This document shows positions 14,581 through 26,406 of a stretch of 64,000 bases of DNA, piece by piece. The DNA is from Streptomyces chartreusis NRRL 3882 (GTDB lineage: Bacteria; Actinomycetota; Actinomycetes; Streptomycetales; Streptomycetaceae): the NCBI RefSeq assembly GCF_900236475.1, contig NZ_LT963352.1:6080001-6144000 (forward strand), in the 5' to 3' direction. A program made the position numbers and the translations under genes. The notes beneath the pieces are model-generated. The model had not been told where the DNA came from and searched no databases. It saw only the letters and a program-made list of their open reading frames with translations. Numbering within the stretch: position 1 is the first letter of the stretch; every line of letters starts with the position of its first letter.

Positions 14581-16302
14581 ATGGCGAACCGCCAGCAGCC
14601 CAGTTCCATGCCGATCCACAAGTACGGCCGCTACGAGCAGGTCGACATCCCGGACCGCACCTGGCCGAACAACCGCATCACCGCCGCCCCCCGCTGGCTC
14701 TCCACCGACCTGCGTGACGGCAACCAGGCCCTGATCGACCCCATGTCGCCCGCCCGCAAGCGCGCGATGTTCGACCTGCTGGTCAAGATGGGCTACAAGG
14801 AGATCGAGGTCGGCTTCCCGGCCTCCGGCCAGACCGACTTCGACTTCGTGCGCTCCATCATCGAAGAGCCCGGGGCCATCCCCGACGACGTCACCATCTC
14901 CGTACTGACCCAGGCCCGCGAGGACCTGATCGAGCGCACGGTGGAGTCCCTGAAGGGCGCCAAGCGCGCGACCGTCCACCTCTACAACGCCACCGCCCCC
15001 GTCTTCCGCCGGGTCGTCTTCCGGGGCTCCAAGGACGACATCAAGCAGATCGCCGTCGACGGCACGCGGCTGGTCATGGAGTACGCGGAGAAGCTGCTGG
15101 GCCCGGAGACGGAGTTCGGCTACCAGTACTCGCCGGAGATCTTCACCGACACCGAGCTGGACTTCGCGCTGGAGGTCTGCGAGGCGGTCATGGACGTCTG
15201 GCAGCCCGGCCCGGGCCGCGAGATCATCCTCAACCTGCCCGCCACGGTGGAGCGTTCGACCCCGTCGACCCACGCGGACCGCTTCGAGTGGATGGGCCGC
15301 AACCTCTCCCGCCGCGAGCACGTCTGCCTGTCCGTCCACCCCCACAACGACCGCGGCACGGCCGTCGCCGCAGCCGAGCTGGCCCTGATGGCCGGTGCCG
15401 ACCGCGTCGAGGGCTGCCTGTTCGGCCAGGGCGAGCGCACCGGCAACGTCGACCTGGTCACCCTGGGCATGAACCTCTTCTCGCAGGGCGTCGACCCGCA
15501 GATCGACTTCTCCGACATCGACGAGATCCGTCGCACGTGGGAGTACTGCAACCAGATGGAGGTCCACCCGCGCCACCCGTACGTGGGCGACCTGGTCTAC
15601 ACGTCCTTCTCCGGCTCCCACCAGGACGCCATCAAGAAGGGCTTCGACGCCATGGAGGCCGACGCGAAGGCCAAGGGCGTCACCGTCGACGACATCGAGT
15701 GGGCCGTCCCGTACCTGCCGATCGACCCCAAGGACGTCGGCCGCTCCTACGAGGCGGTCATCCGGGTCAACTCGCAGTCCGGCAAGGGCGGCATCGCGTA
15801 CGTCCTGAAGAACGACCACAAGCTGGAACTGCCCCGCCGGATGCAGATCGAGTTCTCGAAGATCATCCAGGCGAAGACGGACGCCGAGGGCGGCGAGGTC
15901 ACGCCGAAGGACATCTGGGCCGTCTTCCAGGACGAGTACCTGCCCAACCCCGAGAACCCGTGGGGCCGGATCCAGGTCAAGAACAACCAGTCGACGACCG
16001 ACACCGACGGCGTGGACACGCTGACGGTGGAGGCCACGGTCGACGGCCAGGACACCGTCCTGTCCGGTTCCGGCAACGGCCCGATCTCGGCCTTCTTCGA
16101 CGCGCTCCAGTCCGTCGGCATCGACGTACGCCTGCTGGACTACCAGGAGCACACGATGAGCGAGGGCGCCTCCGCGCAGGCCGCCTCCTACATCGAGTGC
16201 GCGATCGACGACAAGGTCCTGTGGGGGATCGGAATCGACGCGAACACCACGCGGGCCTCGCTGAAGGCGGTCGTCTCGGCCGTCAACCGGGCGACGCGCT
16301 GA
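14581..16302 (+). CDS. leuA: 2-isopropylmalate synthase
   Basis: A 573-residue enzyme that condenses 2-oxoisovalerate and acetyl-CoA in the first step of leucine synthesis. The catalytic TIM barrel shows STDLRDGNQALIDPMS near residue 40, LSVHPHNDRGTA holding the metal-binding His pair, and the Gly-rich EGCLFGQGERTGNVDLV. The C-terminal regulatory domain for leucine feedback includes LLDYQEHTMSEGASAQAASY. It is the long actinobacterial form. GAGGAG at 14565-14570 precedes ATG 14581. The leucine leader peptide upstream adds attenuation control. Confidence 0.96.
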   Translation: MANRQQPSSMPIHKYGRYEQVDIPDRTWPNNRITAAPRWLSTDLRDGNQALIDPMSPARKRAMFDLLVKMGYKEIEVGFPASGQTDFDFVRSIIEEPGAIPDDVTISVLTQAREDLIERTVESLKGAKRATVHLYNATAPVFRRVVFRGSKDDIKQIAVDGTRLVMEYAEKLLGPETEFGYQYSPEIFTDTELDFALEVCEAVMDVWQPGPGREIILNLPATVERSTPSTHADRFEWMGRNLSRREHVCLSVHPHNDRGTAVAAAELALMAGADRVEGCLFGQGERTGNVDLVTLGMNLFSQGVDPQIDFSDIDEIRRTWEYCNQMEVHPRHPYVGDLVYTSFSGSHQDAIKKGFDAMEADAKAKGVTVDDIEWAVPYLPIDPKDVGRSYEAVIRVNSQSGKGGIAYVLKNDHKLELPRRMQIEFSKIIQAKTDAEGGEVTPKDIWAVFQDEYLPNPENPWGRIQVKNNQSTTDTDGVDTLTVEATVDGQDTVLSGSGNGPISAFFDALQSVGIDVRLLDYQEHTMSEGASAQAASYIECAIDDKVLWGIGIDANTTRASLKAVVSAVNRATR

Positions 16303-16322
16303 CCTGTCCCGACGAGGGTTCA

Positions 16323-16359
16323 GGGGCTCCGTCCGCCGTTGTCCGGCGGGCGGAGCCCC
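16323..16359 (+). terminator. Hairpin terminator after leuA
   Basis: Twenty bases after the leuA stop, GGGGCTCCG (16323-16331) pairs with CGGAGCCCC (16351-16359), extended inward by CCGCC with GGCGG across one mismatch. No T-run follows, as usual for streptomycete terminators. Confidence 0.7.
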
Positions 16360-16488
16360 GTCGCATACCGGCCAATCCCTGTGAGGGTCACGGAAAGGTC
16401 TCCTCCGGGGTACTGACTCCTCCTCACGGATGTGGCTAACATCACGCAAGCGCGGCGACGCTGCCGTGCGGCGTGACGGAGGTGCGAC

Positions 16489-17187
16489 GTGCTGCCAGGA
16501 CGGGGACGAAACGGCCATGCCGCCAGGTTTTCGAGCATCCTGGGCACCCGTACCGCGTGGACGCCCGCCGGTGACGGGGAGTTCTTCTGCCCCGGCTGCG
16601 GCGGCGACCGCAACTACCAGCGGCTGACCGGACAACGCCGCTTCACCCTGCTCGGCCTGCCCGTGCTGCCGCGCGGTGAGACCGGCCCGGTCGTGGAGTG
16701 CGCCGCCTGCCGCCGCCACTTCGGCACGGACGTCCTCGACCATCCGACCACCACCCGCTTCTCCGCGATGCTCCGCGACGCCGTGCACACCGTCGCCCTC
16801 GCCGTGCTGGCCGCGGGCGGCGCCGGTTCCCGTCCGGCGCTGGAGGCCGCGGTGCTCGCCGTGCGCGCGGCCGGCTTCGACGACTGCACGGAGGAACAGC
16901 TGGCCGCCCTCGTGGAGGCGCTGGAGGCGGACACCGGCCGGATCACCGGGGAGCCCTGCGGTGCGGGGCTGGCCATAGAGCTGCACGAGGCGCTGGACCC
17001 GCTCGCCCCGCACCTCGCCACGGTCGGCCGCGAATCGATCCTGCTCCAGGGGGCCCGTATCGCCCTGGCGGACGGGCCGTACACGCCCGCCGAGCGGGAC
17101 GTGCTCGCGACGGTGGGGGCGGCGCTCACCATCTGCTCGGACGACGTGACACGGGTGCTGGCGGAGGCGGCACGGACGCCGTCGTAG
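16489..17187 (+). CDS. TerB-like protein with zinc ribbon
   Basis: A 232-residue protein with an N-terminal CxxC...CxxC zinc ribbon (FCPGCGG near residue 33 and VECAACRRHFG near 69) and a helical C-terminal half resembling TerB/DjlA-type domains, including ESILLQGARIALADGPYTPAE with the acidic ADG block. The GTG at 16489 is used, preceded by GGAGG. The family is annotated as tellurite-resistance-like, but no other ter gene is present and a real role in tellurite resistance is doubtful. It stands between leuA and the MMPL gene as a single gene. Confidence 0.68.
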   Translation: MLPGRGRNGHAARFSSILGTRTAWTPAGDGEFFCPGCGGDRNYQRLTGQRRFTLLGLPVLPRGETGPVVECAACRRHFGTDVLDHPTTTRFSAMLRDAVHTVALAVLAAGGAGSRPALEAAVLAVRAAGFDDCTEEQLAALVEALEADTGRITGEPCGAGLAIELHEALDPLAPHLATVGRESILLQGARIALADGPYTPAERDVLATVGAALTICSDDVTRVLAEAARTPS

Positions 17188-17231
17188 GGCAGCGCCCCTG
17201 CCGGGCACTCCCCGGCGTCGCTCCCCGGGCG

Positions 17232-17249
17232 TTACTCCCCGGGGAGTAA
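17232..17249. promoter_or_regulatory. Perfect 18-bp palindrome upstream of MMPL transporter
   Basis: TTACTCCCCGGGGAGTAA is a perfect palindrome in the 184-bp gap between the TerB-like gene and the MMPL transporter, 122 bp before the latter's start. A related half (CAGTAACCCCC) lies 20-30 bp downstream. It could be an operator for the transporter; a short terminator for the upstream gene is the alternative. Confidence 0.5.
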
Positions 17250-17371
17250 TCCGCCGCCCGTACCGCCCTCCGCAGTAACCCCCGACTCGGCCTCGGGTCC
17301 GACGCATCGGCCCCCGCGCGCCGGGAGTCTGGAGACCGTTCCAGACACCCGGACCGGAGGGAGCCCGAACA

Positions 17372-19456
17372 GTGGGGGACACAAGGAAAACCGCACGGCG
17401 GCGAACCGTGCCCTGGGTGGTGGTCGGGCTGTGGCTCGCCGCCCTCGTGCTGGTCGGGCCGCTCGCCGGGAAGTTCGCCGGCATCCAGCAGAACCGCGCC
17501 GTCGACTACCTGCCCGACAGCGCCGACTCCACGCAGGTCGCGCGGATCCAGGACCGGCTGCCGGGAGGCGAGTCCACCGACCTGGTGCTCGTGTACCACC
17601 GGGACGGCGGTCTGACCGACGCCGACCGGCGCACGGCCGCCGAGCAGGTCGCCGAGGTGCGCGGCGCCTACGACCTGACCGGCGAGCCGCACGGCGTGCC
17701 GTCCGAGGACGGCACCACCCTGATGTACCCGGTGTCCAGCACCCAGCCCGGCCAGGACGAGGAGGCCCGGAACGCCTTCGTGGACGGCGTGCGGGAGATC
17801 GCCGAGGGCAGCGGCGGGCTGAGCGTCGAGGTCGGCGGGCCCGGGGCGTTGAACACCGACATGAGCAAGGTGTTCGAGACGATCGACGGCACCCTGCTCT
17901 TGGCCACGCTCGCCGTAGTCACCGTCCTGCTGATCCTGATCTACCGCAGCCCGTTCCTGTGGCTGGTGCCGCTCGCCGTCGCGGGCGTCGCCGCCGCCGT
18001 GTCGATGGCCGCCGGGTACGGGCTCCACGAACTGTTCGACGTCACCGTCACCGGCCAGAGCGGCGGCGTGATGACCGTGCTCGTCCTCGGCGCCGGCACC
18101 GACTACGCGCTGCTGCTCATCTCCCGCTACCGCGAGGAACTGCGGCGCCACGAGCGGCCGTACGACGCCATGAGCGCCGCCCTGCGCGGCTGCGGACCGG
18201 CGATCCTCGCCTCCTCCGGGACCGTCGGGGCCGGGCTGCTGTGCCTGCTCGCCGCCGACCTCAACAGCAGCAGCGGCATGGGACCGGTCGGCATGGTCGG
18301 GGTGCTCGCCGCGCTGGTCGCCATGACGACCCTGCTGCCCGCCGTGCTGGTGCTGCTCGGGCGGCGGGTCTTCTGGCCGCTGATCCCCGCGTTCGGCAGC
18401 GAGCCTAGGGCGCGCCGGTCGCTGTTCGCCGCGATGGGGACCTCGGCGACGCGCAGGCCCGTCACCGTGCTCGTCGGTGGGGCCGCGCTGCTCGGTGCGC
18501 TGGCGCTCGGCACGCTGAATCTGTCCGGGAGCATCAAGCAGGAGGACTCCTTCACGGAGCGGCCCGAGTCGATCGCCGCGATGCGGACGCTGGCGCGGGA
18601 GTATCCGGAGCGCAGCAGCCGGCCGGTGACGGTCATCGCCCCCGACGAGCGGGCCGGCACGGCTGTGGAGCGGGCCCGTGCGACCGACGGTGTCGCCGAG
18701 GTGGTTGCCGGGCGCAGTGGCTCGGGGTGGACCGAGATCGCGGTCTTCACGACCGCCTCGCCCGAGACTCCGGCCGAGACCCGGACCATCGAGGCCCTGC
18801 GGGCCCGGCTCGACCCCGCGGGCGCCTATGTCGGTGGTCCCAGCGCGCAGCAGATCGACCTGGCCGACAGCGAGTCCCGGGACCGGAAGGTGATCGTGCC
18901 GCTGGTGCTGGGGGCCGTGTTCGTCATCCTCGTCGGGCTGTTGCGCAGTCTCGTCGCGCCGTTGCTGCTGTTGGCGGCGGTGGTGGCCGTGTGGGGTGCG
19001 GCGCTCGGCATCGGGGGGCTGGTGTTCGAGCCGGTGTTCGGCTTCGGCGGTACGGATCCCGGGCTGGGGCTGCTGTCGTTCGTGTTCCTGGTCGCGCTCG
19101 GTGTGGATTACGGGATCTTCCTGATGCACCGGATGCGGGAGGAGTCCGTGAAGGGCGTCGAGCCGGAGGCGGCCGCGCTCACCGCGTTGCGTACGACCGG
19201 TGGGGTCATCGCCTCCGCGGGTGTGGTGCTCGCGGCGACCTTCGCCGTGCTGACGACGTTGCCGATGGTCGGGCTCGTCGAGCTCGGATTCGTCATCGCG
19301 GTGGGGGTGCTGCTCGATACGTTCCTGGTGCGGACGTATCTGGTGACGACGGCGAGTGTGCTGTTGCGGCGGCGGGTTTGGTGGCCGGGACGGCTGTCGC
19401 GCGCACCGGAACCGCCCGCTGTTGCCGAGCGGGGGCGGGTTCGCAGCCCGGCGTAG
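17372..19456 (+). CDS. MMPL family (RND-type) membrane transporter
   Basis: A 694-residue transporter of the MMPL branch of the RND superfamily, which exports lipids or hydrophobic compounds in actinobacteria. There are two halves, each with an N-terminal span, a periplasmic loop and a block of membrane helices. The conserved proton-relay motifs are GAGTDYALLLISRYREEL in the first half and LGVDYGIFLMHRMREE in the second. The GTG at 17372 has GGAGGGAG 8 bp upstream. A histidine kinase/response regulator pair follows on the same strand after a hairpin repeat and may control it. The substrate cannot be read from sequence. Confidence 0.9.
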   Translation: MGDTRKTARRRTVPWVVVGLWLAALVLVGPLAGKFAGIQQNRAVDYLPDSADSTQVARIQDRLPGGESTDLVLVYHRDGGLTDADRRTAAEQVAEVRGAYDLTGEPHGVPSEDGTTLMYPVSSTQPGQDEEARNAFVDGVREIAEGSGGLSVEVGGPGALNTDMSKVFETIDGTLLLATLAVVTVLLILIYRSPFLWLVPLAVAGVAAAVSMAAGYGLHELFDVTVTGQSGGVMTVLVLGAGTDYALLLISRYREELRRHERPYDAMSAALRGCGPAILASSGTVGAGLLCLLAADLNSSSGMGPVGMVGVLAALVAMTTLLPAVLVLLGRRVFWPLIPAFGSEPRARRSLFAAMGTSATRRPVTVLVGGAALLGALALGTLNLSGSIKQEDSFTERPESIAAMRTLAREYPERSSRPVTVIAPDERAGTAVERARATDGVAEVVAGRSGSGWTEIAVFTTASPETPAETRTIEALRARLDPAGAYVGGPSAQQIDLADSESRDRKVIVPLVLGAVFVILVGLLRSLVAPLLLLAAVVAVWGAALGIGGLVFEPVFGFGGTDPGLGLLSFVFLVALGVDYGIFLMHRMREESVKGVEPEAAALTALRTTGGVIASAGVVLAATFAVLTTLPMVGLVELGFVIAVGVLLDTFLVRTYLVTTASVLLRRRVWWPGRLSRAPEPPAVAERGRVRSPA

Positions 19457-19460
19457 CGGG

Positions 19461-19507
19461 GTGCCTCCCCCGAGCTCTCGGCTTCGCTCGAGCAGGGGGT
19501 ACCCCCA
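19461..19507. repeat. Dispersed intergenic hairpin repeat
   Basis: The gap after the MMPL gene holds CTCCCCCGAGC, a short loop, GCTCGAG and then CAGGGGGTACCCCC, giving nested pairings (CCCCC with GGGGG, GAGC with GCTC, GGGGG with CCCCC). This is a common streptomycete intergenic element and can act as a terminator between the transporter and kinase genes. Confidence 0.6.
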
Positions 19508-19598
19508 TCGCCCACCCGTGCCGCCCCAGCGGCACGACTGCCAGCAGCCGAGTGGGTCCCCTCCCGGAGGGGGCCCCTCCTGGCCGAGGATGATGTCC

Positions 19599-20816
19599 GT
19601 GCAGGTACCCACGACAGGCAACCGCATCATGGCGGTGATCAACCGTGATCCGCTGACCGCTCCGCACGCCCTGCGCAACGACGCGCTGCTCGCCGTCGTC
19701 GCCGCCGCACTCGCGGTCGCTCTCGCGCTGTTCGTCGACGACGGGCGCCGGCCCGACGCGCTCGGCTGGGCGCTGTTGCTCGCCTGCCACGTGCCGCTGG
19801 CGTGGCGCCGCCGCCGTCCGCTGCTCGTGCTGCTCGCGATCGTGGTCTGCGTCGCCCCGTATCACGCCCTCGACAACACCCACACGGCGCCGACCCCGGC
19901 CGCCTACATCGCGCTCTACACCGTCGCCGTCACCGGTCGCCCGCTGCGTACCGTCCTGGTCGGCGTCGGTGTCATCACCCTCTCGACGGGTGTGATGCTC
20001 ACCGTCAGCGCGCACGAGGCGCTGAGGGTGCTCCAGATCTCCGGCTGGGTCGTCGCCGTGCTGTTCTGCGGTGCCGACGTGCGCTTCTACCGCCAGTACG
20101 TCGCCTCCATCGTGGAGCGCGCCGAACGTGCCGAACGCACCCGGGAGGAGGAGGCCCGGCGTCGGGTCGCCGAGGAGCGGCTGCGGATCGCCCGGGACCT
20201 GCACGACCTGCTCGCGCACAGCATCACCCTCATCGGCGTGCAGACCTCGGTCGCCGCCCACGTGCTGTCCGCCGACCCCGAGCGGCTCGACCGGGAGACC
20301 GTGGCCAAGGCCCTCGACGACATCGCCGAGACCTGTCGCAGCGCCCGGGGCGAACTCCGTACGACCCTGGAGGTCTTGCGCGAGCACGGCACCCCGGACG
20401 TCCGCGGCCCGCTGCCCGGCCTAGGCGGTCTGCCGGATCTGGCGGAGGCCGCGCGGCTCGCCGGTGCCCGGGTCGAGCAGACCGTGCGGATACGGCAGGC
20501 GCCGCCCGCCGTCGGTGCCGCCGCCTACCGCATCGTGCAGGAGGCGCTGACCAACGCCGTACGGCACGCGGGGCCCGAACCGGCCGTCCGGGTCGACCTG
20601 GTGGAACGGGAGGGCGCCCTGCACCTGTCGGTCAGCGACGACGGCACGGGACCGGCCCCGGGCGGCACCCCGGGCTTCGGAATCGTCGGAATGCGCGAGC
20701 GGGCGCGCACGGTGGGTGGCACACTCGACGCCGGTCCACGTGCGGACGGCGGCTTCGAGGTGACCGCCGTACTGCCGCTGACGATGACGGGGGCCACGGG
20801 GGAGGGGACCGGATGA
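19599..20816 (+). CDS. NarL-type sensor histidine kinase
   Basis: A 405-residue kinase with about four to five N-terminal membrane spans and a HisKA_3 dimerisation domain. The phosphorylated residue is His202 in RIARDLHDLLAHS, and the ATP-binding domain has QEALTNAVRHAG (N box) and GFGIVGMRERA (G box). A GTG at 19599 has GAGGA at 8-nt spacing and is chosen over ATGs at 19590/19593. The stop overlaps the regulator start as ATGA. The signal is unknown; the neighbouring MMPL transporter is a plausible target. Confidence 0.9.
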   Translation: MQVPTTGNRIMAVINRDPLTAPHALRNDALLAVVAAALAVALALFVDDGRRPDALGWALLLACHVPLAWRRRRPLLVLLAIVVCVAPYHALDNTHTAPTPAAYIALYTVAVTGRPLRTVLVGVGVITLSTGVMLTVSAHEALRVLQISGWVVAVLFCGADVRFYRQYVASIVERAERAERTREEEARRRVAEERLRIARDLHDLLAHSITLIGVQTSVAAHVLSADPERLDRETVAKALDDIAETCRSARGELRTTLEVLREHGTPDVRGPLPGLGGLPDLAEAARLAGARVEQTVRIRQAPPAVGAAAYRIVQEALTNAVRHAGPEPAVRVDLVEREGALHLSVSDDGTGPAPGGTPGFGIVGMRERARTVGGTLDAGPRADGGFEVTAVLPLTMTGATGEGTG

Positions 20817-21475
20817 CCATACGAGTGCTGCTCGCGGACGACCAGACCCTGGTACGGGAGGCGTTCGCGCTGCTCGTGGAGTCGGCCCGGGACATGGAGG
20901 TCGTCGGCCAGGCCGCCTCCGGCCGGCAGGCCGTGCGACTGGCCCGCAGCGAGCGCGCCGACCTCGTCGTGATGGACATCCGCATGCCCGACCTGGACGG
21001 CATCGAGGCGACCCGGCTCATCGCGGCCGACGAGGACCTCGCGGGCGTCCGCGTCCTGGTCCTCACCACGTACGACACCGACGAGAACATCGTGGAAGCC
21101 CTGCGGGCCGGCGCCTCCGGGTTCCTGGTGAAGGACACCAGGCCGGCCGAACTCCTCGACGCCATCCGTACGGTCGCGGCCGGGGAGTCCCTGCTGTCGC
21201 CCGGGCCCACGGCACGGCTGATCGAGCGGTTCCTGCGCAGCCCCTCGGCACCTCGGACCGGCGGGCCGGAGTGCCTGTCCGACCGCGAGCGGGAGGTGCT
21301 GTCGCTGGTCGCGCGCGGCCTCAACAACACCGAGATAGCCGAGGCGTTGGGGTTGAGCCCCCTGACCGCGAAGACGCACGTCAGCCGCATCATGGGCAAG
21401 CTGGCGGCCCGGGACCGGGCGCAGTTGGTCATCGTCGCGTACGAGTCGGGGCTGGTGACCCCGGGGAGCGTCTGA
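20813..21475 (+). CDS. LuxR/NarL-type response regulator
   Basis: A 220-residue response regulator. The receiver has the acidic pair ADDQ (9-10), the phosphorylation site Asp55 (VMDIRMPDLDG) and the conserved Lys in FLVKD. The C-terminal GerE-type helix-turn-helix reads LSDREREVLSLVARGLNNTEIA (in part) followed by SPLTAKTHVSRIMGKL. It is coupled to the kinase gene by an ATGA overlap, so the two form a cognate pair. Confidence 0.93.
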   Translation: MTIRVLLADDQTLVREAFALLVESARDMEVVGQAASGRQAVRLARSERADLVVMDIRMPDLDGIEATRLIAADEDLAGVRVLVLTTYDTDENIVEALRAGASGFLVKDTRPAELLDAIRTVAAGESLLSPGPTARLIERFLRSPSAPRTGGPECLSDREREVLSLVARGLNNTEIAEALGLSPLTAKTHVSRIMGKLAARDRAQLVIVAYESGLVTPGSV

Positions 21476-21503
21476 CGGACGGGCACCGTCCGGCCGCGGA
21501 GTT

Positions 21504-22436
21504 CTAGAGCAGCCCTGCCGCCGTCAGGTAGGTGCCGACCCGCTCCACCTCGTCCTGCGACAACGGCACCTGCGGCTCCGCCGTGACCGGGCAGTCGATC
21601 ACGCCCCGCAGGTGCAGCGCGGCCTTGAAGGCGCCGATCGCCGAGGATCCGGGGCCCATGCGGGCCGGGTCGCCGACGGTGACCAGGCCGAACAGGGCGC
21701 ACAGCCGCTCCTGTTCGGCACGGGCCTGCGCCCACTCCCCGGCGCGGCACAGGCGGTCCAGGCGGGCGTAGCCGTGCGGGTCGACGTTGCCGAGTCCGGG
21801 CACGGTGCCGTCCGCGCCGACCGCGAGCGCCGCGTCGACGATCAGCTCGGAGCCGGTCAGCACGCTGAAGCCGGTGATGCCCTGGTGGGACCGGGCGCCG
21901 GTCACGACCTGGCGGAAGGCGGCCAGGTCGCCGCTGGAGTCCTTGAGCGCCGCCAGGACACCGTCGGCGGCCAGCTCCAGGACCACGTCCGCGGGCAGCT
22001 TCGTGTGGACGGCGACGGGGATGTCGTAGGCGACCACCGGGACCGGGCTCGCGGCGGCGACCGCGCGGTAGTGGCGGGCGATCTCCGCCGGGTGGGTGCG
22101 GGCGTAGAACGGGGCGGTGACGACGACCGCGTCCGCGCCCGCCGCCGTCACCGCCGCGACATGGTCCAGGACCCGGGCCGTCGTCATGTCGATCGCCCCG
22201 GCCAGCACCGGGAGCTGTCCGCCCACGTGCGCCGCGACCGACTCGACCACCCGCCTGCGCTGCGCGTCCGTCAGATACGCCGCCTCCGAGGTCGAGCCGA
22301 GCACGAACAGGCCGTGCACTCCGCCGGACACCAGATGGTCGACCAGCCGGAGCAGCGAGGGGACGTCCACCTCGCGGTCCGGTGTCAGGGGTGTGCATAC
22401 GGGCGGGATGACACCGGTCAGCGGGGTGATCGTCAT
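21504..22436 (-). CDS. DapA-family (DHDPS/NAL) aldolase
   Basis: A 310-residue class I aldolase of the dihydrodipicolinate synthase/N-acetylneuraminate lyase superfamily. The Schiff-base Lys is in LAALKDSSGD and the catalytic Tyr in VVAYDIPVAVH. The substrate-binding GTTGE motif of true DHDPS is GSTSEA, so lysine synthesis is unlikely; cleavage of a sugar acid, keto acid or similar imported compound is more probable. It is the last gene of the transporter operon, with an ATGA overlap to the ATPase gene. Confidence 0.86.
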   Translation of the reverse strand: MTITPLTGVIPPVCTPLTPDREVDVPSLLRLVDHLVSGGVHGLFVLGSTSEAAYLTDAQRRRVVESVAAHVGGQLPVLAGAIDMTTARVLDHVAAVTAAGADAVVVTAPFYARTHPAEIARHYRAVAAASPVPVVAYDIPVAVHTKLPADVVLELAADGVLAALKDSSGDLAAFRQVVTGARSHQGITGFSVLTGSELIVDAALAVGADGTVPGLGNVDPHGYARLDRLCRAGEWAQARAEQERLCALFGLVTVGDPARMGPGSSAIGAFKAALHLRGVIDCPVTAEPQVPLSQDEVERVGTYLTAAGLL

Positions 22437-23457
22437 GGGGCCTCCATCGCGTCGCTGCGGCGGACGAGGTCGCGGGTCGACTCGTCCTCCCGGACAGGAT
22501 GGTGGCAGCGGAAGCGGTGCGCGGGCGCCGACGCGACCGAGAAGCCCGGCATCTCCTGTGCGCACGTCCCGTCCGCCTTCCAGCAGCGGGTGCGGAACGG
22601 GCAGCCGCTCGGCGGGCGCGTCGCCGACGGGACCGGGCCGGCCAGCGGGATCGGGTCGATCGGGTCGAGCAGGCCGGGCGTGGCGGAGAACAGGGCGCGG
22701 GTGTACGGGTGCCGGGCCCGGTCGGTGACCAGGGCGGCCGGGGACTCCTCGACGATCCGGCCCAGGTACATGGTGATCACGCGGTCGCTCATCCGCCGGA
22801 CCGTCTGGATGTCGTGCGAGACGAACACCAGGGCCAGGCCCAGGCGTTCCTTCAGGTCCAGCAGCAGATTGAGGATCTGGGCGCGGACCGACACGTCCAG
22901 GGCGCTCGTCGGCTCGTCCGCCACGACCAGGTCCGGGTCCAGTGCCAGCGCCCGGGCGATCGCGACGCGCTGCCGCTGCCCGCCCGACAACTGGCCCGGC
23001 AGGGCGTCGGCGAGGGCCCGGGGGAGGCCGACCAGGGACATCAACTCCCGGACCCTCGCGTCGCGTTCGCTCTTCGTGCCCCGGTCGTGCACGTCCAGCG
23101 GGTCCCGCAGGATCTGCCGTACGGTCAGGCGGCGGTTCAGGGCCGTCGACGGGTCCTGGAAGATCATGCCGGTGCTGCTGCCGACGGCGCGGCGGCGTTC
23201 GGCGGGCGGCATCGTCCACAGGTCGCGGCCCCGGAACGACACCGTCCCGCGGGTCGGCCGTTCCACGCCCACCAGCACCTTCGCCAGCGTCGACTTCCCG
23301 CAGCCCGACTCGCCCACCACACCGACGGTCTCGCCGGGCGCGATCGCCAGGTCGGCGCCGGTCAGGGCGTACACTCGGTCGCGGGTGAACAGGCCGCCGC
23401 TGCGGGCCTTGTGCACGACGTGCGCGTCGGAGAGCTCCACCAGAGCGGGCCGCGCGG

Positions 23458-23461
<4 letters not shown>
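22433..23461 (-). CDS. Oligopeptide-type ABC transporter ATPase (OppF-like)
   Basis: A 342-residue ABC ATPase of the DppF/OppF class. Motifs: Walker A GESGCGKST, signature LSGGQRQRVAIARALALDPD (in part), Walker B LVVADEPTSALD, and the C-terminal oligopeptide-transporter extension with PSGCPFRTRCWKADGTC, a Cys-rich segment that in relatives binds a 4Fe-4S cluster. ATG 23461 overlaps the preceding stop as ATGA. It works with the fused permease/ATPase encoded upstream. Confidence 0.9.
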
Positions 23462-25439
<1,978 letters not shown>

Positions 25440-25440
<1 letters not shown>

Positions 25441-26402
25441 CATGCGGTCGCATCCCTCAGTCGCGGGTTGACCAGCAGGTAGAGGACGTCGATGACGAGG
25501 TTCACGACGACGAACCCGGCCGCCGTGGTCAGGACGACGCCCTGAACGACGGCCGGATCGCCGTTCTTCACGGCGTCGATCATCAGCTTGCCCATGCCGG
25601 GCAGCGAGAAGATCGTCTCGATGACGACCGCGCCGCCCAGCAGGTAGCCGACGCGCAGTCCGAGCACCGTGAGGGGGTTGATGAGCGCGTTCCGCAGCAC
25701 GTTCCGCCCGACCACCACGCGCGGTGGCAGCCCGCTGCCGATCGCCGTCCGTACGTAGTCCTTGTCCAGCTCCTCCACCACGGCCGTCCGCACGATCCGG
25801 GTCAGTTGCGCCGCCACCGGGAGGGAGAGGGCGAGGGCGGGGAGCGTCATGGTCTTCAGCCAGCCGGTGAAGGAGTCGGCCGGGTTGACGTAGCCGCCGG
25901 TCGGGAACCAGCCCAGGTCGACCGCCAGGTACTGGATCATCAGCAGCGCCAGCCAGAAGCCGGGCGCCGCGACACCGGTCAGCGACACGACCCGGATGAT
26001 CTGGTCGGGCAGCCGGTCCCGGTAGATCGCCGCGGTCACCCCGCCCACGAGGGACAGCACGACCGCGACGCCCAGACCCAGGAAGGTGAGCTGGAGGGTG
26101 AGCGGCAGCGCGGTGGTGACCTGGTCGACGACCGGTGCCCGGGTCAGCGCGCTGGTGCCCATGTCGCCGTGCAGCAGGTCGGCGACGAAGTCGGCGTAGC
26201 GCACGGGCAGTGGGTCGAGCAGGCCGTGTTCCTCGCGGAAGTCGTGCAGTTGCCGCGGCGTCGGGTTGGCGCCCTGGAAGAACGCGGACGCCGGGTCGAC
26301 GTCCGAGAACCGCATCACCAGGAACACGAACAGCACGATGCCGAGCATCAGCGGCACGAGCAGGGCGACACGGCGCAGCAGGATCCGCAGGACGGCCGTC
26401 AT
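25440..26402 (-). CDS. Oligopeptide-type ABC permease (OppB-like)
   Basis: A 320-residue membrane permease of the DppB/OppB class with about six spans. The N-terminus (RRVALLVPLMLGIVLFVFLVMR region) and the following loop with DPASAFFQGANPTPRQLHDFREEHGLLDPLPVRY match the family, and the EAA loop reads YVRTAIGSGLPPRVVVGRNVLRNA (in part). It pairs with the OppC half of the downstream fusion. The gene follows the substrate-binding protein gene by 4 bp. Confidence 0.9.
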
Positions 26403-26406
26403 ACCG

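Noticed and set aside
16489..17187. Tellurite resistance function for the TerB-like protein
   Set aside because: No other ter gene is present and the zinc-ribbon architecture differs from classical TerB; the name reflects a fold only.
13189..17484. A 1431-codon open frame antisense to leuA and neighbours
   Set aside because: Long antisense frames are common in 70% GC DNA; it spans several well-supported genes and has no family features.
21504..22436. Assignment as lysine-pathway dapA
   Set aside because: GTTGE is replaced by GSTSEA and the gene is part of a transporter operon.
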